From the NCBI GenBank assembly GCA_015709595.1, contig CP054178.1, positions 806,001 to 870,000 of the forward strand: a stretch of DNA of 64,000 bases, in the 5' to 3' direction. The DNA is from Phycisphaeraceae bacterium (lineage in GTDB: Bacteria; Planctomycetota; Phycisphaerae; Phycisphaerales; SM1A02). Position 1 is the first letter of the stretch. Every line of letters starts with the position of its first letter. Below, piece after piece: positions 41,469 to 51,100 of the stretch. The translations under genes were made by a program, and so were the position numbers. The notes under the pieces were generated by a model that was not told the origin of the DNA, made no database searches, and saw only the letters and a program-made list of their open reading frames with translations.

Positions 41469-42176
41469 ATGCCGATCGCTCACGTGTGCGTGAAGTGCGG
41501 CTCGGATCTCTCGCGGCGTCGAGCCCGGCGCGAGCCGCACTACGGCCTGTGGATCGTGCCATGCGACGGTTGCGGAGCCGTCGCGGTGCGTCAGCGGCAC
41601 GAGATCACATCGGGCATCCTGCACATTCATCGCCTGCACATGGCGTTGGAGGCCCTGCTCCTGAAGACGCTTGTGAGCGCGGGGCTGCTCACGCTGGCGG
41701 TGATCGCGGCCTGGGGTGTATCGGTCGTGCTGCCGCCCCGCATTGGGCTGCGAATGGAGGAGGCAGTCGGCGTCTGCTTCGCCGCGCTGGTGGTACTTCC
41801 ATTCGCGACCGGCATCTGGCTCTCAACCGCGTTCACGCATCATCGCCGGTGGAAAGTGTGGCTGACATGGTGGACCATTCCCGCGGCGCTGCTGATCATC
41901 GGCTACGTCGCGTACGCACTGACGTGGCCCGGCATGTCCCTGCCGCGGAACATGGGCGCGACCGGTCAGGAGTACCTCGACCTGCGGCGCCAGGACGGGT
42001 GGCGTGAGATGTTGCTCCTGCTCGGCGTCGGGCTCCCGGCGTGCATTGTCATGGGACTCGTCTCGTGGTCCGGCGTGCCCGCCGGGCGGCTGATCAACTG
42101 GGTGCTGTCGCACGCCCGGCGCTGGCGATGGCGATGGATCCGCGCCCGGCGCAGGAGGTTGCTGCAATCGACCTGA
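41469..42176 (+). CDS. Zinc-ribbon membrane protein, paralogue 1 of 3
   Basis: A 235-residue protein with an N-terminal zinc ribbon: Cys 7 and 10 and Cys 32 and 35, spaced CX2C-X21-CX2C, with REPHYGL between the pairs. Four transmembrane helices follow (LLKTLVSAGLLTLAVIAAWG, CFAALVVLPFATGIWLSTAF, VWLTWWTIPAALLIIGYVAY, EMLLLLGVGLPACIVMGLVS). The tail is strongly basic (RRWRWRWIRARRRR). No enzyme motif is seen. Two further genes with the same zinc-ribbon spacing follow on the same strand. I know of no described function. Confidence 0.75.
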   Translation: MPIAHVCVKCGSDLSRRRARREPHYGLWIVPCDGCGAVAVRQRHEITSGILHIHRLHMALEALLLKTLVSAGLLTLAVIAAWGVSVVLPPRIGLRMEEAVGVCFAALVVLPFATGIWLSTAFTHHRRWKVWLTWWTIPAALLIIGYVAYALTWPGMSLPRNMGATGQEYLDLRRQDGWREMLLLLGVGLPACIVMGLVSWSGVPAGRLINWVLSHARRWRWRWIRARRRRLLQST

Positions 42177-43120
42177 GAACACCCAATGTTGACGATGGGC
42201 CGCGGACGGCGACCGATGGTGCGCCGAACGGATCAAATCCACCCCGCGTGGATCACCCATCGTCATCACCCTCAACGGGTCCGAAGCAGTTCGTCCGCAG
42301 CGATCGTTTCTGCCGCTGCTGCGGCGTCAACCTGATCGGGTCGGGCATCGAGCGCGAGCCGCATTACGGCTTGATGGCGGCGACGTGCCCGGCATGCACC
42401 GCGGTGAATCCCGTGGTGGTGTACCCGCACCTGGGTCGATGGACCGCCCGCTGGGCGGCGTTCTTCGCGGGCATGACGCTGCTGCTGCTCATCGTGGTGC
42501 TGCTGGGAGGCACGGCATCGCTGATCGGCATGGACTACGCCATCGCCGAGGAAATGAGCCGACCACTCCGCTACGAGGTGCAGAGCGAGTTCGATACGTG
42601 GCTCACGAACCGCTACCCCAACGATCCCAATCGACGCTACTGGAATCACCAGCCGGAGGACATGGAGGCGTGGATCAAGTCCGGCGGCCTGATCAGGATC
42701 GGGCTGGGCGCGATCTTCGACTCGCTCGGTCCCGAGGAACTGCTCATCATTTTCTTCGGCCTCCTGGCGGCCTTGGCGCAGGGCGTTGTGCTGACCATCC
42801 TTCTCATGCGCGCCAACTGGAAGCGGCGAGTCGCCGTCACCGCCGCGGCGTGGCTGCTGGTGATGATCGTCGCACTGATCATCACGATTCCGCTCTGGTG
42901 GTCGGACAGGCCGGGAACCATCTACTACTGGCTCGAAAGCCGCCTGGTCTGGCCGGTCTGGGTGGCGGCGCAACTGGTGACGCTGGGCACGGTGCTGATC
43001 GGCGTGCTGAGCGGACGCTGGCTGGCCCGACTGCTGGTCTCGGCGATGCTCGGCCCGCGCTCGCGCGCCGCCCTGGCCGTGCTGTGGACGACGGACGGGC
43101 TGGCGCCGCCCCGCCGTTGA
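42134..43120 (+). CDS. Zinc-ribbon membrane protein, paralogue 2 of 3
   Basis: A protein of about 328 residues whose zinc ribbon begins FCRCCGVNLIGSGIEREPHY and ends CPACT, giving the same CX2C-X21-CX2C spacing and the REPHYGL core. Transmembrane helices include WAAFFAGMTLLLLIVVLLGG, ELLIIFFGLLAALAQGVVLT, VAVTAAAWLLVMIVALIITI and VTLGTVLIGVLSG. A soluble loop between helices 1 and 2 holds TWLTNRYPNDPNRRYWNHQP. The start is uncertain: ATG 42134 overlaps the previous gene by 43 bp, and there is no clear ribosome-binding site; a start closer to the zinc ribbon is possible. Confidence 0.72.
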   Translation: MDPRPAQEVAAIDLRTPNVDDGPRTATDGAPNGSNPPRVDHPSSSPSTGPKQFVRSDRFCRCCGVNLIGSGIEREPHYGLMAATCPACTAVNPVVVYPHLGRWTARWAAFFAGMTLLLLIVVLLGGTASLIGMDYAIAEEMSRPLRYEVQSEFDTWLTNRYPNDPNRRYWNHQPEDMEAWIKSGGLIRIGLGAIFDSLGPEELLIIFFGLLAALAQGVVLTILLMRANWKRRVAVTAAAWLLVMIVALIITIPLWWSDRPGTIYYWLESRLVWPVWVAAQLVTLGTVLIGVLSGRWLARLLVSAMLGPRSRAALAVLWTTDGLAPPRR

Positions 43121-43150
43121 TCCGAACCGACTGCCGGAATCACGATCACC

Positions 43151-43888
43151 ATGACTTCAGGCACCATCAATCCCGCGCCGCCGTCCGACGAGCGACAGCA
43201 GAAGCGGCTGGGCAATCTCGGCGGCGACCGATTGTGCCTGAGTTGTCAATACAACCTGAAGCACCAGCCCTACTGGCGTGAGCCGAGGTACGGGCTGTTG
43301 ATGGTGCGCTGCCCGGAGTGCGGGCTGGCGGCGTCGCTGGAGGATCAGCCCGTCATTCTTTCTCGCTTCGCCGCCAGCGTGACGTGGCTCATCGCCCTGC
43401 CGTGGGTGGCGCTGATGCTGATGTTCCTGCTGGCGATCGCGGGAGGAACCTTCGGCTTCGCCATGCTGGCGACGATGGTGGCCGTGGAGCCATTCATGTT
43501 CGGCGCCACGAAGTCGCACTGGTTCGAGTTGAACTGGTACTTCCTGATTCCGCTGGGGCTTGCCTGCCTTGTCGCGTTCATTGGCGGGCTGTGCTGGCGC
43601 GTGATCACCTGCGGCGCCGGGCCTTGGCTGACGCGATGGTCGTTCATCGGTCTGATCCTGCTCCTGGGGTTCTTCGGTTGGTTGGCGATCGACGACTGGC
43701 GCGGCGCCATGGCGTACTCGAACTACTACTACTCGCTGGCCACCATCGGGTCCGTGGTTCTGGCGCCGACGCAGGGCGTGGCTGTGCTGGCCTACGCCCT
43801 GGGGCTGATGAGCGGGCGTCGGCTGGGGGCGCTGGGGCTGCGGCTGATCCGCCGGGACGTTGAGATGCTCCCCGGCTTCTCCCGTTGA
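43151..43888 (+). CDS. Zinc-ribbon membrane protein, paralogue 3 of 3
   Basis: A 245-residue protein with the zinc ribbon CLSCQYNLKHQPYWREPRYG then LLMVRCPECG, again CX2C-X21-CX2C. Four or five transmembrane helices follow (TWLIALPWVALMLMFLLAIA, FLIPLGLACLVAFIGGLCWR, SFIGLILLLGFFGWLAIDDW, VVLAPTQGVAVLAYALGLMS). It starts 30 bp after paralogue 2 and shares strand and layout, so the three genes probably form one transcript and one membrane complex. Confidence 0.75.
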   Translation: MTSGTINPAPPSDERQQKRLGNLGGDRLCLSCQYNLKHQPYWREPRYGLLMVRCPECGLAASLEDQPVILSRFAASVTWLIALPWVALMLMFLLAIAGGTFGFAMLATMVAVEPFMFGATKSHWFELNWYFLIPLGLACLVAFIGGLCWRVITCGAGPWLTRWSFIGLILLLGFFGWLAIDDWRGAMAYSNYYYSLATIGSVVLAPTQGVAVLAYALGLMSGRRLGALGLRLIRRDVEMLPGFSR

Positions 43889-43938
43889 TTCGCTTCACGC
43901 GACGGTTCCCCTCTGATCACCACACCCTCCCCGCGCCA

Positions 43939-43972
43939 ACGAAAGAAACATGCCCGCCGGGGCGGGCGGGCA
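43939..43972 (-). terminator. Probable terminator of the PepSY-like gene
   Basis: An 8-bp stem TGCCCGCC/GGCGGGCA with a 6-base loop (43951-43972), followed on the minus strand by TGTTTCTTTC. It lies 49 bp after the stop of the minus-strand gene at 44021. It could also slow transcription from the zinc-ribbon genes on the plus side. Confidence 0.5.
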
Positions 43973-44020
43973 CGTTCATCGCGTGGGCGCGATGGGGAGG
44001 GGAGTCTGTCGGGACAGTGT

Positions 44021-44521
44021 TCAGTTGTACCGCTGCACTTTGATGACCTGGCCGGTCACGGTGTTGATCTTCACTTCCCACTTGACGCCGCTCTGAATGA
44101 TCTCGACGTTGAGCAGCTTGCCGTTACGCTCGTCCTCGATGTCCCGGACCTTGATCTCCGCCTCGCGGACGAATCCAGGCACACGGTCCCGTGCGATGTC
44201 GATGCCCTGGATCAGCGTGACCTGGGCGATCTGCAGGGCGGCGGCGACTTCCTGCACGTCGCGCTGGCGCGTCTCAACGCTGGAGCGCAGAAAGGCGCCG
44301 GTGCTGGCCCGGTAACGGGCCTTGACAATCTGGTTGCCCTGCAGCAGCTTCACCTCGTACAGGTCGAAGGAGGCGTAGAAGTCCACCTTGTACGCCTCGC
44401 TGCCGGCGAAGCGGTTCTGGGCGTTGATGACCACCGCACGGGCGGTGACGTCCGCCATGGCCGGGACGGTGAGGAACAGGGCCGCGAGGGCCAGCATCAG
44501 GGATCGAAGGGTGAGGGTCAT
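44021..44521 (-). CDS. Exported PepSY-like protein
   Basis: A 166-residue protein with a signal peptide (LRSLMLALAALFLTVPAMAD). Two repeated halves resemble PepSY units: AYKVDFYASFDLYEVKLLQG with KARYRASTGAFL, and KLLNVEIIQSGVKWEVKINT with VTGQVIKVQRYN at the end. The final motif, in which a strand of the type VKIDAxTGxVL ends the domain, is typical of PepSY, often linked to peptidase inhibition or redox partners. AAGGAG lies nine bases before the ATG at 44521. Periplasmic location is expected. Confidence 0.75.
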   Translation of the reverse strand: MTLTLRSLMLALAALFLTVPAMADVTARAVVINAQNRFAGSEAYKVDFYASFDLYEVKLLQGNQIVKARYRASTGAFLRSSVETRQRDVQEVAAALQIAQVTLIQGIDIARDRVPGFVREAEIKVRDIEDERNGKLLNVEIIQSGVKWEVKINTVTGQVIKVQRYN

Positions 44522-44728
44522 GGTCTGAATCTCCTTGCGAGCGGTGGATGGTTCCGGTGATCGTCCGAGGGGACGCCCCTCACAAGCCGAGACCACCATT
44601 CGCAGTGGTGATACGACAGTACGGAGAAAAAACCTCCGTGCCGCGCCGCGGCGGTAGGGAAACGGCCCCAATCCGTGCGTCTCGCCCGGCCCGACCTGAG
44701 AAGCCGCGCGAAACGGGAGGCCCCGGTC

Positions 44729-45457
44729 TCACTCCGCCAACTGGCCCGCGGCGGCGTCGATCCGCCGCCTCACCCGCGACAGGAACGCCTCCCAGGGAAA
44801 GTGCGGCCCCGGGTCGGTTCGGTTCCACGGCTGGATCTGCCCGTGAGACACGATGCCGCGACCGTTGAACCGCTTGCCCTCGGGCGTGTCGAGCGAGTAC
44901 GGCCCGTGGTTGGCGTCGCCTTCAGGCCGCTCCACGGGCACCCGCCACTTGACGGCGAGGTAGGCGACCAGTTCCACCAGCGAATCGAGCAGTTCCGGCG
45001 TCCAGGTGTCCTCGCTGTCGGCCCAGCCGGCACATTCGATGCCGATGGAGCGGGCGTTGTAGTAGGTCTGCGCGTGGCAGATGTCCTCCTCCGCCACCAT
45101 CTGCGTGATGCCGCCATCCGGTCCGACGACGAAGTGCGCGCTGACCTCGCGGTCGTTCTTCTGAAAGTAGCGGATGACGTTGCGGTAGTTGTTGGCCTGG
45201 TTCTCGGCGAACGTCAGCGTCCGGTCAAAACGTCCTTCAGTGGTGTGGATGACGATGGCGTCCACGTCGCCCACGCGCCGCGGACCGGGGCGGAAGTGGG
45301 ATGACGCGACCCACGCCGCAACGGGCCTGGACAGCGGCAGCGCGGTGCGTTGCGGCGCCGGCTCCATGCGACCGGATGCGGCGCAGCCCGTCAGCAGCAA
45401 CGCCGCGCCAGCGCCGGCCAGCCGCAGCCCGATGCCGGCGCTGCGAGCCGCCGTCAT
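44729..45457 (-). CDS. N-acetylmuramoyl-L-alanine amidase lipoprotein (Amidase_2)
   Basis: A 242-residue lipoprotein (signal ends LLLTGC) with an Amidase_2 domain that cuts the bond between N-acetylmuramic acid and L-alanine in peptidoglycan. Zinc ligands are the His in DAIVIHTTEG and the His/Asp region RTDPGPHFPW. HFVVGPDGGITQMVAEEDIC, YNARSIGIECAG and GIVSHGQIQPWN complete the fold, as in AmiD/AmpD-type enzymes. The frame is open upstream for another 860 bp across the GH15 gene, but the lipobox fixes the start at 45457, overlapping the GH15 stop by four bases (ATGA). Confidence 0.9.
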   Translation of the reverse strand: MTAARSAGIGLRLAGAGAALLLTGCAASGRMEPAPQRTALPLSRPVAAWVASSHFRPGPRRVGDVDAIVIHTTEGRFDRTLTFAENQANNYRNVIRYFQKNDREVSAHFVVGPDGGITQMVAEEDICHAQTYYNARSIGIECAGWADSEDTWTPELLDSLVELVAYLAVKWRVPVERPEGDANHGPYSLDTPEGKRFNGRGIVSHGQIQPWNRTDPGPHFPWEAFLSRVRRRIDAAAGQLAE

Positions 45458-47472
45458 CGGGCGCTGGTCCTGGGCTTGAGCGGCTCCGAAAGTCCCCCGA
45501 CGCGCTTGCCCGTCAGGGCGGCATGCTTGTGCAGGTACTTCATCACCACGGTGAGCACCGTGGCGTGCGACCACGTGAGCGGGCTGACCGACACGGCCTC
45601 GCCGGTGTAGGGGTGGAACTGTTCCGCCAGCACGCCGGAGGAGACGGCGCGCTCGCGCGCCCACTCGAGGTACTCGACCGCTTCCTCCAGTTCGACCAGG
45701 TTGGCCGCCGACTCGATGCGGTGCAGCGCCAGCCAGAGGGTGCAGATGGCCCAGGGGTTGCCGGCGACGCGGTCGATGTCGTTGCGCTCCACCTGGTGGT
45801 AGTAGTCGCGCTCGTACCGGGCCATGCCGCCGATCGTGGTGCGGACCCACAGCCGGTCCTTCAGCGCCTTCATCTCCGCGACCACGGCGGGGTGGTCGGC
45901 GGGAAGCGCGTCGAAGGCGAACAGGGCGAAGTTGGCCGAATCGTGCGTCATGTCCAGCCGGTAGGTGCCGTCCTCGAGCGGGGTGGCCATGCGGGCGAAC
46001 CGTTGCCGCTCCTCCACCCAGAGATACCGGAGCATGGCGCCGCGCATGCGCTTGGCGGCTTCCCCGAACTCCTCGGCCTGATCGAAGGCGCCCAGGTCGT
46101 GGGCGAAGTCCGCCGCCGCCTGCAGCGCGCCGATGGTGGCCGCCACGGTGAAGGTGTGGACCCCCCGGCGCTCCTCCCACAGATCCCACGACGGCTTGGG
46201 CAGCCCGTGGTGGTCGCGGTGGGCCAGCATCCACTGCGCGGGACGGATGATCAACGGATGGTAGAGCGGCTTGATGAACTCCACGTCGCGGAAGACCTCG
46301 AAGTGCTTCCGCAAGGCCCACACAACCAGGGCCGTCTCATCCTGCTGAATCGGCAGCACCTTCCTGCTGTCGAGCATCCACGGGTGCCACGACGAGGCCA
46401 GCGTGCCCGAGGGGTTGTACTTGTGCAGGAAGTACCCTTCCTCGGTGATGACCTTGGCGCAGAAGCGGAAGAAGGCGCGAGAGAGCTCTCCATGTCCCGC
46501 CAGCACCAGCGCCTGAGCGACCAGGGCGCCATCGCGCGGCCACATGTAGGCGTAGTGGTCGCCCGCGTAGTGGGCGATATCCGAATCGGTGGCGGCGACA
46601 ATCGCTCCGCCGTTGTCGATCTGCGTGCGCAGAATGAGCTGCGAGCGCACGAACAGGTCGCGGATGGGCTCGGGCAGCGGGGAGAAGTCGATCGGCTCCT
46701 TGCAGGCCCACAGGCGCCAGTAGGCCTCGGTGCGGTCCATCATGCGCCCGGGGGTGCGCTCCAGGATCTTCTGATTGAGCTGCTTCACCGAGCGGTAGTC
46801 TCGCCCCGCCGCCATCCAGTAATGGACGTAGGACGCCCCGTGCGGCGTGAGCTGAAGCGAGAAGCCCACCGTGGAGTCCACTGACCCCTGCGCGATGGCG
46901 TTGCGCGACAGCTGGCCGTCCTCGGCGTCGCGCCAGGTTCCCTCCGCCGTGCCGATGCGCTTGGCGCCGGTGGCCCAGTGGTCGATGCCGCACTTGCGCT
47001 CGTCGCAGGCGTTGATGAGGAAGTAGATGTCGTCCTTGTAGTGGACCAGCCCGGCGGTGGCGGGATCGTAGTTGACGGTGTCGCCCACCGGCGTGCCGTT
47101 GATGGAGAGGTCGTGATGGAAGAACAGCCGAACCTCGCGCGAGCGGCCCAGCAGGTCGATGATGCGGATGCGGCGGAAGAACACCGGGGCGGAGTAATCC
47201 ACCGCGTCGTGGCAGATGAGCTCGACGCCCAGCCGCTCGTGGCGCAGCCGCACCTCGGTGATCATGGTGTCGGGCTTGTATCGCAGGTCGCGCGACCAGC
47301 CGGCGTCCTCGATCCAGGCGAACTGGCCGTCGGCCCACACGCCGAACCGCTGCACGTGCCCGCCGGTGTGGTTGGGCATGCCCACGCGCGGGTAGTGGAT
47401 ATCGCGGACGCGGTAGAGGTCGTCAAACGTGATCAGCAGTTCGCCATTGCCGACGGGAATGTTGCGGGCCAT
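45454..47472 (-). CDS. GH15 family glycoside hydrolase (glucoamylase-like)
   Basis: A 672-residue protein with an N-terminal beta-sandwich (NGELLITFDDLYRVRDIHYP, YKPDTMITEVRLRHERLGVE) and a C-terminal (alpha/alpha)6 barrel. Active-site blocks are YAYMWPRDGALVAQAL, KPSWDLWEERRGVHTFT (general acid Glu) and LAEQFHPYTGE (general base Glu). Family members hydrolyse alpha-1,4-glucans, trehalose or glucosyl-mannose polymers. There is no signal peptide, so it acts inside the cell, probably on glycogen-like glucan or trehalose. It is translationally coupled to an amidase lipoprotein, which is an odd partnership. Confidence 0.92.
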   Translation of the reverse strand: MARNIPVGNGELLITFDDLYRVRDIHYPRVGMPNHTGGHVQRFGVWADGQFAWIEDAGWSRDLRYKPDTMITEVRLRHERLGVELICHDAVDYSAPVFFRRIRIIDLLGRSREVRLFFHHDLSINGTPVGDTVNYDPATAGLVHYKDDIYFLINACDERKCGIDHWATGAKRIGTAEGTWRDAEDGQLSRNAIAQGSVDSTVGFSLQLTPHGASYVHYWMAAGRDYRSVKQLNQKILERTPGRMMDRTEAYWRLWACKEPIDFSPLPEPIRDLFVRSQLILRTQIDNGGAIVAATDSDIAHYAGDHYAYMWPRDGALVAQALVLAGHGELSRAFFRFCAKVITEEGYFLHKYNPSGTLASSWHPWMLDSRKVLPIQQDETALVVWALRKHFEVFRDVEFIKPLYHPLIIRPAQWMLAHRDHHGLPKPSWDLWEERRGVHTFTVAATIGALQAAADFAHDLGAFDQAEEFGEAAKRMRGAMLRYLWVEERQRFARMATPLEDGTYRLDMTHDSANFALFAFDALPADHPAVVAEMKALKDRLWVRTTIGGMARYERDYYHQVERNDIDRVAGNPWAICTLWLALHRIESAANLVELEEAVEYLEWARERAVSSGVLAEQFHPYTGEAVSVSPLTWSHATVLTVVMKYLHKHAALTGKRVGGLSEPLKPRTSAR

Positions 47473-47561
47473 GCGGGTCTCGAAGGGGTCTCATCCTGAA
47501 GCCCCGCCCCGAGGGCGGGATTGTAGTGAGCCGCCGCGGATCGGCCGAACGGCCCGTCACG

Positions 47562-47969
47562 TCACGCCGCCGCTCCGTGCGCTGCTGCTCCCGCGGCCGG
47601 GTGCGGCAGCGGGGCCGGCGTGGCGCCCTCTGCACCGGGGGCGGCGACCCCCTGCCCGGCCCCTTCCCCGCCACCTGACACGGTTCCCCCGGCCCCACTC
47701 GCTCGACCCCCCAGGGCGTCCACCCGCTGCTGCTGCGTCCCCAGCCGCGTCACCTTCAGCCCGAAGTTCTCGCCCACCTTCACCGCCACCCCGCGGCCGA
47801 TCACCTTGTTGTTGACCAGCAGGTCGAGATCCTCCTCGACCGACTTGTTCATCTCGATGATCGAGCCGGGAACGAGGTTGAGGACATCCGACAACCCCAT
47901 CGACCGTTCCGCGATGCGAACGATGACCGGCACCTCAAGGCGCAGAATGGCGTTCAGCTTGGATGACAT
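47562..47969 (-). CDS. fliN: FliN/SpoA-domain flagellar motor switch protein
   Basis: Residues about 1-85 form a SpoA (surface presentation) domain: LNAILRLEVPVIVRIAERSM, LSDVLNLVPGSIIEMNKSVE, DLLVNNKVIGRGVAVKVGEN and FGLKVTRLGT. This matches FliN, a subunit of the C-ring that sets rotation direction. The C-terminal 50 residues are a low-complexity Gly/Ala/Pro tail (GAGGTVSGGGEGAGQG), not typical of FliN. No other flagellar gene is in the window, so the gene is isolated. The start ATG at 47969 gives 135 residues. Confidence 0.88.
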   Translation of the reverse strand: MSSKLNAILRLEVPVIVRIAERSMGLSDVLNLVPGSIIEMNKSVEEDLDLLVNNKVIGRGVAVKVGENFGLKVTRLGTQQQRVDALGGRASGAGGTVSGGGEGAGQGVAAPGAEGATPAPLPHPAAGAAAHGAAA

Positions 47970-48127
47970 GCCCACTGGTTATCGGCATGGCCAGGGGGGG
48001 AGGTTGAGGGGCGGGCGGCGCCGGTGTCGCAGGCACCCCGCCCGTGACCCTCGGCTCCCGTCGCCCCGGACGGCCCAGCCGCCGACCTTTGCTTGGGTGC
48101 CCCGCCCCGGTCCGGTACACTCCGGTC

Positions 48128-51100
48128 ATGGAACCCGCTTCGGAGTCGGCCCGAGCCCGGCAAGCCGCCGACATCCTGCATGCCCGCCTCGAGGCGGCCC
48201 GGCGCGAGCTGCTGGATCTCACGGCCCGCAATCGGCTGCTCAACACGCCCCGGCGCGTCGCCCGGACCACGCGGCTGGACATCGTGGACGAACGCAGCGA
48301 GGACATCTTCCGCCTCCTGGTCAACGAGAGCCGGGCCATGTCCTTCGAGCCGCGCCCGGCGGATGACGAACGCGGCGCGGCCCCTGATGCATCGGCCATG
48401 CCGAGAACGCGATCGGCGCCCACGCCGTCACCTTCTGCCGGCGCCGTCACGGACGAATCGAGCCCCTGGCGAACGATGGGCGACCTGGCGGGCGACGACG
48501 TGGGCGACCTGGTCGAGACGCCTGAGGGTGTGCTGGAGCAACCCGCCTCCCACGGGGGCGCCCCCCCGCCCGGCGACCCCCTGCCCCATCACGTGGATGC
48601 GTTCCTTCAGACCACGCTCACGTCCGAGAAACTCCAGACGCGGCTGCTGCGCATCGCCACCGAGGCCCGCATCTTTCAGGAGGAACAGGGCGTCAACACG
48701 CTCTACCTGGCGCTGGGGTTCCTTCGCTGGTACGAGAACGACGCGTCGAATGAGCCGCGCGATGCGCCGCTGCTGCTGGTGCCGGTGGAGCTCTCCCGCC
48801 GCAGCGCTGGCTCGCGTTTTCAGATCCGGTGGTCAGGTGACGACCCGGCCACGAACCTGTCGTTGCAGGTGAAGCTCAGGGAGTTCGGCCTCTCGCTGCC
48901 GAACGTGCCGGAGATCGACGACCTCTCGCCGGCGGCGTACTTCGATGCGGTGCGAATGGCGATCCGAAGTCAGAAACGCTGGGAGGTGCTGGAAAACGAC
49001 GCCGTCCTGTGGTTCTTCTCCTTCTCCAAGCTGCTCATGTACCGCGACCTCGATCCGAAGTCGTGGCCCGGGGAGCGCAAACTGGAGCAGCGCCCATTGG
49101 TGCGTTCGCTGCTGGTGGAGGGATTCCGTCACGAACCGCCGGTGGTGCCGGAGGGCGAACGCATCGATCGGATGGTTCCCGCGCTGGACACGATTCACGT
49201 GCTCGATGCCGACAGTTCACAGGCGGAAGTGGTGGAGGAAGTCAAGCGGGGCCGCAACCTGGTGGTGCAGGGACCGCCTGGCACGGGCAAGAGCCAGACG
49301 ATCGGCAACATCATCGCCGCCGCGGTGCACGCGGGGAAGCGCGTGCTCTTCGTCGCCGAGAAGATGGCCGCGCTGGAGGTGGTCAAGCGGCGGCTGGAGC
49401 ACATCGGCCTGGGCGACCTGTGCCTGGAACTGCACAGCAACAAGGCCCGCAAGCGCGATGTGCTGGAGCAGTTGGCGCGGGCCATGGACCTGGCCCGTCC
49501 CGTGCTGGCGGGCGTGGAGGAGAACGCCCGCGAACTGGAGCGGACCCGGCGCACGCTCGATGAGCACGCCGACGCCATGCACACGCCTGATACGCCGTCG
49601 ATGCTCACGCCCTTCCGCGCCGTGGGCGAACTGGTGCGTCTGCGCGCGGAGGGTTTGCCGCCCCCGGATTTCCAACTGCCCGATGCCGCAACGTGGTCGC
49701 CAGTGGATCGGGACGAGCGAACACGCCACGTCGCCGACCTGGCTGAGCATGTGCGCGCGATGACCTCGGCAAGCAGCGGCACAGGCGTCACGCCCGTGGC
49801 CCTCGATTCCAGCGGCACGGGCGTCTCGCCCGTGGCCACGCATTCCTGGCGGGGCGTCTGTCTCGACGTTTCATTGCCGGATGATCGCCGTCGTCTTGTG
49901 CCCGAAATCGAATCCGCCCGCCGCGCCGTCGATCAGGCGGCGGCCGAGGCGGGCGTGCTCGCCGGGTTGCTGCGCGTGACAATCGGCGGCACGCCGGGGG
50001 ATCACCATCAATTGGCCGCGCTCGCCCGTCGGGTGGTCGCCGCACCGCGGGAGATGGACGCGGAAGCCCTCACCGATCCGGTGTGGGAGAACCAACGGGC
50101 GGCGATCACCGACCTGGTGAAGCAGGGCTTCGTGCTGACGGACGCCCGTACCCGGCTGAGCGGCGTGGCGGCGGAGGTGGCGTGGGACGCCGACCTGTCC
50201 GAAGCCCGACGCAACTTCGCCGCCACGGGCCGGTCGCTGTTCCGTTTTCTCTCGCCGCGCTACCGCCGCGCAGTCGGGGCGTTGCGCGGCGTGCTGGCCG
50301 GACCCATGCCTGGTGGGTTCGACGCGCGGCTGGCACTGTTCGATGCGCTGATCGCCGCCCGCAAGGCGAGACAACACATCGCGGCGAGCGCGGACCTCGG
50401 TGCCCGCGCCTTCGGCGCACAGTGGCGCAGCGAGCAGTCGGACTGGTCCCTGCTTGCGTCGATCGAGCGTTGGGACGCCGAGTGCCTGGCCGACAAGACC
50501 ATCCCGCGCACGTTCCGTCATCTGCCGCGCCGTGTGAAGGACCGACGCGCCGTCAGTGACGCCGCCGACCGCGTATCGCAGGCGACGGGGGAGGCCACGG
50601 AACGACTGGGTGCGGTGTTCGAGGCCGTCAAGCTCGACCTGGGCGCCGCCTTCGGGGAGGGGCTCGCCTCCGTCACCGACCTTCCTCTCTCCGAGGCGTC
50701 GTCCCGGCTGGCGCAGTGGCTCACCGACCCGGACGGCATCACACGCTGGATCGGCTGGCGGCTGCGATCCTGGCGATCGGATGAACTGGGGGTGGCAGCC
50801 GTGCGTGATCGACTGGCCGACGGGCGGCTGGCGCCGGATCACGCCGTGGACATGCTTCAGGCGTGCTGCTGCGAAGCCGCGCTTCGTCGGATGCTCCGCG
50901 CCCGTCCGGCGCTGGCGTCGTTCGACGGTCTCTCGCACGAGCGCGTGCTGGCGCGGTTCAGGCAACTGGACCTGGAGCGGCTGCACCTGGCACGGCGTCA
51001 GGTGGCGATGGAGCACTACCGCCAGATCCCGCGCGGCGAGGGCGATATTGGCGAACTGGGCGTCATCAAGCGCGAACTCAACAAACGGCGCCGCCACCTG

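Noticed and set aside
45458-46321. Long N-terminal extension of the amidase frame
   Set aside because: Antisense-like out-of-frame reading of the GH15 gene; the lipobox start at 45457 is decisive.
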